Below are positions 58,773 to 64,000 of a DNA stretch of 64,000 nucleotides, one piece after another. Below the pieces are notes generated by a model that was not told the DNA's origin, ran no database searches, and saw nothing but the letters and a program-made list of their open reading frames with translations. Both the position numbers and the translations under genes were made by a program. The DNA is from Leisingera daeponensis DSM 23529 (GTDB lineage: Bacteria; Pseudomonadota; Alphaproteobacteria; Rhodobacterales; Rhodobacteraceae): NCBI RefSeq assembly GCF_000473145.1, contig NZ_KI421500.1, positions 3,125,725 through 3,189,724 on the forward strand, in the 5' to 3' direction. Within the stretch, counting starts at the first letter, position 1, and every line of letters starts with the position of its first letter.

Positions 58773-60029
58773 CTAACTGACGCGGGCACCTGCCGGGATG
58801 GTAGCAGGGCGTGCATTCAGTTCCCCGATGGAGAAGCCCGCAATGGATTTGTACTTGGCGGCATGGGCGGCCAGCTCCGCCTGCGGGATCACTTCGCTGA
58901 TGTCCCCGAAGTCTCCGCCGCAGAGGTCCTCGACCCGTTGCAGTACCCCGTCCGGCCCGCCGCCCGCGCGGTTGGCCAGGCCCACTGCCGTGGTCACCGG
59001 GCGCACGTCCGCCTCATAGGCCTCAAGCGCGGCGGCGCTGATGCCGTGCTCCAGCAGCTTGGCGCCGATCACCCGCGCATCCACAATCGCCTGGCTGGCG
59101 CCGTTCGATCCTACCGGATAGGTCGGATGCGCCGCGTCGCCCATCAGGGTGACGTTGCCATGCGTCCAGCGCGCCAGCGGATCGCGGTCCACCATCGGAT
59201 ATTCATAAACCGCCTCTGCCCCGCGGATCAGGGCCGGGACGTCGATCCAGTCGAACTGCCAGCCCGCAAAATCCGGCAGGAATTCAGAAATGTCCGCAGG
59301 CCGGTTCCAGTCCTCCCGCCGCCAGGGCGCGGAGGGGTCGAAACTCTTCTCCGCAATCCAGTTCATCGTGACGCGTCCGTCCGTGTCCGGCGCCGAGATC
59401 GGATAGGCCACCAGCCTCAGATGGTCATGGCCGATCATTGCCATCGCAGCGCCGCCCTTGAATTCGGGCGCTCGGGTGGTGGCGCGCCACAGGATGCGGC
59501 CGTTCCAGACCGGCGCGCCCTCCTCCGGCACCATCTGCGCGCGCAGGGCAGAGTGGATGCCATCCGCCCCCACAACCAGCCCGCCTTCGATCCGCCGCCC
59601 GTCTGCCAGCAGCAGCGCCGCGCCGCCGCCCGTGTTCTCAAACCCCGCCGCCCGCGCGCCGGTTTCAATGCAATCCGCCCCGGCACGCTCTGCCAGCGCG
59701 CGGCAGAGCATCATCTGCAACGCCCCCCGGTGCACCGAATACTGCGGCCAGGCATAGCCCGCGCCGGTGCCGCGCGGCTCCTCCCAGATCGTCTTGCCCA
59801 GCTTGCTGTAAAATCCCAGCTGCCGGGTTTTGACGCCAATCGCGTCCAGCTCCGCCTCCAGCCCCAGATCGAACAGCTCGCGCACCGCGTTGGGCTGCAG
59901 GTTGATGCCAACCCCCATCGGCTTCAGTTCCTGCGCCGCCTCGAAAATCCGGAACGGCACCCCGGTCTGGTGCAGGGTCAGCCCCAGGGTGAGCCCGGCA
60001 ATGCCGCCGCCGGCGATGAGGATGGACAT
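58773..60029 (-). CDS. Flavin-dependent monooxygenase (PhzS / salicylate-hydroxylase-like)
   Basis: About 418 residues. FAD-binding GxGxxG motif in ILIAGGGIAGLTLGLTL, the DG motif LVVGADGIHSALR, and the second FAD motif VTLMGDAAHPTYPVGSNGASQA. Together with GVGINLQPNAVRELF these point to the aromatic-ring hydroxylase branch near PhzS. It would use NAD(P)H and O2. ATG 60029 is chosen because GGGAG lies about 12 nt before it; ATG 60038 is too close to that sequence. Substrate unknown; no phenazine genes are nearby. Confidence 0.87.
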   Translation of the reverse strand: MSILIAGGGIAGLTLGLTLHQTGVPFRIFEAAQELKPMGVGINLQPNAVRELFDLGLEAELDAIGVKTRQLGFYSKLGKTIWEEPRGTGAGYAWPQYSVHRGALQMMLCRALAERAGADCIETGARAAGFENTGGGAALLLADGRRIEGGLVVGADGIHSALRAQMVPEEGAPVWNGRILWRATTRAPEFKGGAAMAMIGHDHLRLVAYPISAPDTDGRVTMNWIAEKSFDPSAPWRREDWNRPADISEFLPDFAGWQFDWIDVPALIRGAEAVYEYPMVDRDPLARWTHGNVTLMGDAAHPTYPVGSNGASQAIVDARVIGAKLLEHGISAAALEAYEADVRPVTTAVGLANRAGGGPDGVLQRVEDLCGGDFGDISEVIPQAELAAHAAKYKSIAGFSIGELNARPATIPAGARVS

Positions 60030-60107
60030 GGTAAGCATACTCCCTAATGGCGCGGGCAGATAACCACGGCGCAGGCAGCAGGGCAAGCGGGCAAAGGCGG
60101 ATAGAGG

Positions 60108-60650
60108 TCAGCGCCGTCCGGCGATGATCAGGTCGGGGCCAAAGATCACGTCGGCATAATTGTGCAGGTAGATCTTCAGCCAGGGGGTGAAGCGTTCAGG
60201 ATGGCGGCTCACCTCCGCCAGCAGGTCGTGATAGTCGACCCACCGGGTCTCCATCACCTCATCCGGGTTCGGGGTGACCTTCAGCGGCCGGTGGGCGTGG
60301 GCCAGGAACACATCCACCGCTTCATGCTCCACCAGCCCGTTGCCGACATCGGCGCGGTATTCCAGATGGTGGCGGAACTCCGGATAAAGACCGGTGATCC
60401 CCAGCTCCTCCTGCATCCGCCGCACCGCGCAGGCCGAGGGCAGCTCCTCCCACATCGGATGGGTGCAGCAGGTGTTCGCCCACAGGCCCGGCGTGTGGTA
60501 TTTGCCCATCGCCCGGCGCTGCATCAGGATTTCCACGCCTTTCACCACAAAGACGGAAACCGCCTTGTGCTTCAGCCCGCGTTCATGCGCGGCGAGCTTG
60601 TCAACAGGTGTCAAATCGCCGTTCACCCAGGCGGGGATCATGTGGCTCAT
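60108..60650 (-). CDS. idi: Isopentenyl-diphosphate delta-isomerase, type I
   Basis: 180 residues. Nudix-fold IDI with the active Cys in ANTCCTHPMW (about 60) and the metal/Glu motif RRMQEELGITG, then the conserved WVDYHDLLAEV. It interconverts IPP and DMAPP for isoprenoid synthesis (quinone side chains, carotenoids or bacteriochlorophyll). It is monocistronic on the minus strand. Confidence 0.95.
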   Translation of the reverse strand: MSHMIPAWVNGDLTPVDKLAAHERGLKHKAVSVFVVKGVEILMQRRAMGKYHTPGLWANTCCTHPMWEELPSACAVRRMQEELGITGLYPEFRHHLEYRADVGNGLVEHEAVDVFLAHAHRPLKVTPNPDEVMETRWVDYHDLLAEVSRHPERFTPWLKIYLHNYADVIFGPDLIIAGRR

Positions 60651-60747
60651 GCTGTGTCCGTGACGTGGTTCCCTGGCCGGCCTGCCGCAAATGCAGTGGC
60701 CTGACTCTTACCGCTAACGCCTGCGGGTTGCGAAAGCAATTACGCGA

Positions 60748-60775
60748 AAAGCCGCGGCGAAAATGCCGCGGCTTT
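60748..60775 (-). terminator. Terminator of the c-type cytochrome gene
   Basis: 11-bp stem AAAGCCGCGGC / GCCGCGGCTTT with a 6-nt loop, ending on the minus strand in TTTT, 28 nt after the stop at 60804. Confidence 0.8.
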
Positions 60776-60803
60776 AATGCAGTGCTTGCTGGAAATACGG
60801 GCG

Positions 60804-61265
60804 TTATTCGGTGGCCGCTTCCGCGCTTTCCTCAGTTTCGGCACCCTCTGCCGCGGCCGGGCCGTGGCTGGCCAGGAAGGCATAGATGTCTTCGCCGCCC
60901 TTTTTCAGGCGGAAGGACATTTTCGACTTGGCTTTGGAGTTGCCGGTTTCATCCTGCAGGAACTTCTTGGGGTCGGTGGTGAAGGCGACGAATTTCTCTT
61001 CATCCCAGACCAGGCCCGCTTCGCCTGCGGCGGTCAGGTCATCGCTGTATTTGAAGTCTTCCATGCTGGCCGCGGCGCGGCCGGCAACGCCCCACAGGTT
61101 GGGGCCGGTCTTGCCGCCCTTGACGATCACGTCGCCGTCATCGGAGACGACCATGTGGCAGGACTTGCACTTGTTGAACCCCTTTTCGCCAGCTTCGGGG
61201 TCGCCTTCGGCAAAGGCAGGGGCGGCGAGGAGGCCGAAAATGGCGGCAGTGACGAGAGGTTTCAT
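60804..61265 (-). CDS. cycA: Soluble c-type cytochrome (c550/c2 type)
   Basis: 153 residues. Signal peptide KPLVTAAIFGLLAAPAFA, then one haem motif FNKCKSCHMV and the axial Met in AKSKMSFRLKKGGED. The sequence, with GPNLWGVAGRAAA and a long acidic Ala/Glu tail, fits the Paracoccus/Rhodobacter c550-c2 family. It carries electrons between bc1 complex and oxidases or Nap/nitrite enzymes. ATG 61265 has GGAG 9 nt upstream. The longer frame upstream is rejected because it would place the signal peptide internally. Confidence 0.88.
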   Translation of the reverse strand: MKPLVTAAIFGLLAAPAFAEGDPEAGEKGFNKCKSCHMVVSDDGDVIVKGGKTGPNLWGVAGRAAASMEDFKYSDDLTAAGEAGLVWDEEKFVAFTTDPKKFLQDETGNSKAKSKMSFRLKKGGEDIYAFLASHGPAAAEGAETEESAEAATE

Positions 61266-61374
61266 ATTGCTTGCTCCGGTTATGAGTTGGCACGTGTGAC
61301 TCATGATCCAATAGACCGCAGTGTCAACCGGCAGTTTGACGCGCATCAAAGTTCCGGCAGGAAACTGCGGCAAT

Positions 61375-62397
61375 TCAAGGCGCTGACCAGCAGGGCAGCA
61401 GGTCTCCGGGTGCCGGGCGCGCGTGAAAGACCGCGCGGGCGATGGCCCGGCTGAGGCACAGGGCGGCGGCATGGCAGACAGTGCCGAGTTCTGCATCCAG
61501 GTCCGCCAGCACCCGCGCGCCGGTGCTGGCGGCAAACACCAGATCGCCGTCGCCGGGGGCATGGGCCGGCACGATGGCGCGGCCGATGCCGTCATGGGCA
61601 GCGGCGGCCAGCCGCTGGCACTGCGCCTTGCTCAGCGCCGCGTCGGTGGCGACAATGGCAATGGTGGTATTGGCGCGCTCCGGCGGCAGCGGCGCGCCGC
61701 CCAGGGTCTGGATCGCCTCGATCTTGCGGCTGCGCAGGCTGCGGCCCAGCCCGGCGGCCCGGTCCGGTCCGATGCCGCCGAATTCATCGCCGATCTCGAA
61801 CGGGGCAGCCCAGAAATGCCGCTCCCCCGGCGTCGTGACAGCGCCCAGCGGATTGGCCGCCACCAGCGCGCCCACCGTGACGCCGCTCTCCAGCACCAGC
61901 GAGGCAGACCCCAGTCCGCCCTTTAGCATCGCCGTCAGCGCGCCGGTGCCGGCGCCGGCTGTGCCCAGTTCGAAATCCTCCGCCGCCGCCTCAAACGCCG
62001 CCCGGCCCAGGGCGCGGTAAGGGTTTTCGTGCCACGCCTTTTCCCCGCCGTTCAGCAGATCAAACAGGATCGCGCCCGGCACCAGCGGCACCCGCGCGGA
62101 CCCGACCGGAAAACCGCGGCCCTGGCCGTGCAGCGCGTCCATCACGCCGGAACAGGCGTCCAGCCCGAAGGCAGAGCCGCCCGACAGCACCAGCGCGTCG
62201 ATCCTGGCGACCGATTTGTCCGGCGCCAGCAGATCCGTCTCCCGCGTGCCCGGCGCGCCGCCCATCACGTGGACCGAGGCGGTGAAGGGCGCGTCCGCGG
62301 TCAGCACCGTGGTGCCGGATTTCAGCGCCGTGTCCTGAGCGTTTCCAACAAGGATGCCGGGCACATCGGTGATCAGGTTTCTGGGGCCGGGGAGCAT
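61375..62397 (-). CDS. P1-family (DmpA-like) aminopeptidase/amidase
   Basis: 340 residues. Peptidase family S58/P1 layout: N-terminal NLITDVPGILVGNAQD, VLSGGSAFGLDACSGVMDAL, GVTVGALVAANPLG, and the autocleavage site before Thr in ERANTTIAIVATDA (about residue 239), which would produce alpha and beta chains with N-terminal Thr as nucleophile. Members hydrolyse D- or beta-aminoacyl amides or nylon oligomers. Substrate unknown. Confidence 0.88.
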   Translation of the reverse strand: MLPGPRNLITDVPGILVGNAQDTALKSGTTVLTADAPFTASVHVMGGAPGTRETDLLAPDKSVARIDALVLSGGSAFGLDACSGVMDALHGQGRGFPVGSARVPLVPGAILFDLLNGGEKAWHENPYRALGRAAFEAAAEDFELGTAGAGTGALTAMLKGGLGSASLVLESGVTVGALVAANPLGAVTTPGERHFWAAPFEIGDEFGGIGPDRAAGLGRSLRSRKIEAIQTLGGAPLPPERANTTIAIVATDAALSKAQCQRLAAAAHDGIGRAIVPAHAPGDGDLVFAASTGARVLADLDAELGTVCHAAALCLSRAIARAVFHARPAPGDLLPCWSAP

Positions 62398-62451
62398 GGA
62401 AAGCAGTCCTTTTCGTCAAGGGAGCGCGCTGGCGCGCGCTGCCTCCGGCGG

Positions 62452-62474
62452 GAGTATTTTGCGGAAAGATGAAA
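62452..62474. repeat. GAGTATTTT-type intergenic repeat, copy 2
   Basis: GAGTATTTTGCG directly followed by GAAAGATGAAA matches the recF-upstream copy at 6881-6901 apart from a 3-nt/1-nt difference in the middle. It follows GCGCGCTGCCTCC and lies between the SDR and peptidase genes. Confidence 0.5.
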
Positions 62475-62483
62475 GCCGGAACG

Positions 62484-63230
62484 CTAGATGCAGCGCCCGC
62501 CGTCCACTTCCATTGCGACGCCGGTGATCATGCTGGCCTCGTCCGAGCACAGGAAACAGGCCGCGTTGCCCATGTCCTCCGGCGTTGAGAAGCGGCCGAT
62601 CGGGATGGTGGACAGGAACTTGGCGCGCATTTCCGGGGTGTCCTCGCCCATGAAGGATTTCAGCAGCGGCGTTTCCCCGGCAACCGGGTTGATCGCGTTC
62701 ACCCTCACGCCATGCGGCGCCAGCTCCACCGCCATGGTCTTGGTGGCGGTGATCATCCAGCCCTTGGAGGCATTGTACCAGTTGAGGTTGGGGCGCGGCG
62801 AGACGCCGGCGGTGGAGGCCACGTTCAGGATCGCGCCGCGCTTGTTAGCCTTCATATGCGGCACCAGGGCGCGGGCGGTCAGGTAGACCGATTTCATGTT
62901 GACGCCCATCACCCGGTCAAAGTCGTCCTCGCGGATCTCCTCCAGCGGCGCGGGCAGATGGGTGACGCCGGCATTGTTCACCAGGATGTCGAGATGCCCG
63001 AAGGCCGCCAGCGCCGCCTCCGCCATCGCAGTGACCGAGGCGCCGTCCGAGACATCCGCCGCCTGCGCTATCGCATCGCCGCCCAGTTCCGCCGCCATCG
63101 CTTCTGCCGCGGCGCCGTTGATGTCGGCGATCATCACCCGTGCGCCTTCCGCCAGGAACTTGCGCACGATGCCTGCGCCAAAGCCCGAGGCGCCGCCGGT
63201 CACAATGGCGGTCTTTCCGTCCAGCCGCAT
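62484..63230 (-). CDS. SDR-family NAD(P)-dependent oxidoreductase
   Basis: 248 residues. Classical short-chain dehydrogenase: TAIVTGGASGFGAGIV (TGxxxGxG), NNAGVTHLP (NNAG), Ser in LNVASTAGVS, and the catalytic YNASK (about 152). It ends with the typical GVAMEVDGGRCI. Similar proteins act on glucose, 3-hydroxyacids or 3-oxoacyl groups; the substrate is not predictable. It is followed by the P1 peptidase gene in the same direction. Confidence 0.92.
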   Translation of the reverse strand: MRLDGKTAIVTGGASGFGAGIVRKFLAEGARVMIADINGAAAEAMAAELGGDAIAQAADVSDGASVTAMAEAALAAFGHLDILVNNAGVTHLPAPLEEIREDDFDRVMGVNMKSVYLTARALVPHMKANKRGAILNVASTAGVSPRPNLNWYNASKGWMITATKTMAVELAPHGVRVNAINPVAGETPLLKSFMGEDTPEMRAKFLSTIPIGRFSTPEDMGNAACFLCSDEASMITGVAMEVDGGRCI

Positions 63231-63293
63231 GGTCTCCCTCCCGCACTGTTTGGCGCCAGAATGCGGGGAGCGGGCGGCGGACGCAATCCCATG

Positions 63294-63713
63294 TCAATCC
63301 GGGTCGATTTTACCGCGCGTCGCTTTCAATTCGCCGCGCTGCTTCTTGGCGTCCAGCCGCCGCCTGACGGAGCCGCGGGTGGGTTTGGTGGCAATCCGCC
63401 GCTTCGGCGCTACCAGCGCCTGGCGCACCAGCTCCGCCAGACGCTCACGCACGATCTCGCGGTTCCTTTGCTGCGAGCGGGTCTCGTCGCATTGCAGGAT
63501 GATGGCGCCGTCCTTGGTCCAGCGGCGGCCGGCCAGCCGCTTCAGCCGCGATTTGACCGCAGGCGTCAGCGAAGGCGAGCGTTCAGCCTCGAACCGGAGT
63601 TCCACGGCGGTCGCCACCTTGTTCACATTCTGCCCGCCCGGGCCCGAGGCGCGGATGAAGCTCTCGGTCATTTCCCAGTCCTGCAGGCTGATTTGGTCGT
63701 TGATGCGGATCAT
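63294..63713 (-). CDS. arfB: Peptidyl-tRNA hydrolase ArfB (ribosome rescue)
   Basis: 139 residues. The release-factor-like GGQ motif is at residues 26-28 (SGPGGQNVNK), followed by a basic C-terminal tail rich in Arg and Lys (KRRIATKPTRGSVRRRLDAKK). ArfB/YaeJ enters stalled ribosomes through this tail and hydrolyses the peptidyl-tRNA. The gene stands alone, with a probable small RNA upstream on the same strand. Confidence 0.95.
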   Translation of the reverse strand: MIRINDQISLQDWEMTESFIRASGPGGQNVNKVATAVELRFEAERSPSLTPAVKSRLKRLAGRRWTKDGAIILQCDETRSQQRNREIVRERLAELVRQALVAPKRRIATKPTRGSVRRRLDAKKQRGELKATRGKIDPD

Positions 63714-63745
63714 GGCTCTTTATGAAATAGCCACCGGAAAATCGA

Positions 63746-63777
63746 AAGGGCTGTTCCCACACTTGGGAACAGCCCTT
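63746..63777 (-). terminator. 14-bp hairpin with T-rich tail
   Basis: AAGGGCTGTTCCCA / TGGGAACAGCCCTT form a perfect stem with a 4-nt loop. Reading the minus strand, TTTCGATTTT follows. It ends the candidate small RNA and insulates arfB. Confidence 0.7.
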
Positions 63778-63914
63778 CGAGATGATAGGAGGTGCACCGG
63801 TTAGGTCAGCACCAATTCAGTGATCTATACGCGCCAAGGGCTGCCTCGGCCGCACTCCTTCTGAACTGTTCCGGTACTGCTCTCCATAGCTTCTCTAGAC
63901 AATGGGCACCTCCT
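63746..63914 (-). ncRNA. Candidate structured small RNA ending in a strong hairpin
   Basis: On the minus strand the segment starts with AGGAGGTGC (63914-63906), which is exactly complementary to GCACCTCCT near its 3' side (63795-63787). This gives a 9-bp closing stem around about 110 nt. A 14-bp hairpin with a CACT/AGTG loop (63777-63746) follows, then TTTCGATTTT. A TTGACA element lies at 63964-63959, but no clear -10 box is visible. A 20-codon frame (63887-63825) exists inside without a convincing Shine-Dalgarno. I do not recognise a known RNA family. Confidence 0.5.
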
Positions 63915-64000
63915 TTCTAATGTTTCGTGTAGGTCCAGCCTGCCACAGATTCGGTTAATGTCAAAACAAAATCATGTGGTCTTTGCGGTAAGCTTACGCA

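Noticed and set aside
63825..63887. 20-codon ORF inside the candidate small RNA
   Set aside because: The exact Shine-Dalgarno lies about 20 nt too far upstream and the peptide has no hydrophobic or conserved character, so it is not listed as a gene.

Overview
The window is high-GC DNA with alphaproteobacterial gene content, most like the Roseobacter group of Rhodobacteraceae (Leisingera/Phaeobacter/Ruegeria-like). Supporting signs are GcvT-fused FAD demethylases, a napEFDABC operon without napGH, an Aap-type amino-acid ABC transporter, a c550-type cytochrome, and short GAGTATTTT-type intergenic repeats. This placement is inferred from gene content; no 16S gene is present.

Layout. (1) 1-5443: one-carbon / methylated-amine catabolism. 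It holds the end of one FAD/GcvT demethylase, a homocysteine S-methyltransferase, a GlxA-type AraC regulator and a complete dimethylglycine/sarcosine-dehydrogenase-like enzyme. (2) 5698-12438: replication block dnaN-recF ... gyrB without dnaA. Between recF and gyrB lie a LysE exporter, a TetR regulator and a divergent flavodoxin-fold oxidoreductase with three operator-like palindromes. (3) 12.8-25.7 kb: a copper-handling island that looks acquired. It carries a response regulator/kinase pair, a DUF2933-like protein, cytochrome c, a Tat-exported multicopper oxidase, a nonsense-mutated cytochrome c, DsbA-like thioredoxin, a TVP38 membrane protein, a beta-propeller, a CopA ATPase, a frameshifted Rossmann gene, an APC permease and a decayed stretch with an IS66-like remnant. 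(4) 25.7-36.6 kb: two divergent operons forming one apparent system. One is aapJQMP, a Na/Pi-cotransporter-like protein and a LuxR-type response regulator. The other is a SerB-like phosphatase, a second AapJ-like binding protein and a hybrid histidine kinase. (5) 37.1-41.7 kb: periplasmic nitrate reductase napEFDABC. (6) 41.9-47.3 kb: trhO, pncA, a PAS hybrid kinase and pncB. (7) 47.4-55.1 kb: an aldehyde dehydrogenase, a peptide-type ABC transporter, and a histone-deacetylase-like amidohydrolase lying inside the transporter locus on the opposite strand. (8) 55.3-63.7 kb: panBC, glpK, a PhzS-like flavin monooxygenase, idi, a c550-like cytochrome, a P1 peptidase, an SDR and arfB. The right end holds a likely structured small RNA.

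How they work together. Region 4 is the best candidate for an undescribed system. Its parts suggest sensing and uptake of an amino acid or phospho-amino acid, cytoplasmic dephosphorylation, and phosphate or ion handling, under a dedicated two-component system that pairs a kinase with its own solute-binding protein. Region 7 suggests import, deacetylation and aldehyde oxidation of an acetylated amine. Region 3 fits periplasmic copper oxidation coupled to copper export, with partial decay at several points. These functional links are inferences from gene order and family membership. Starts were chosen from visible Shine-Dalgarno sequences and overlaps.
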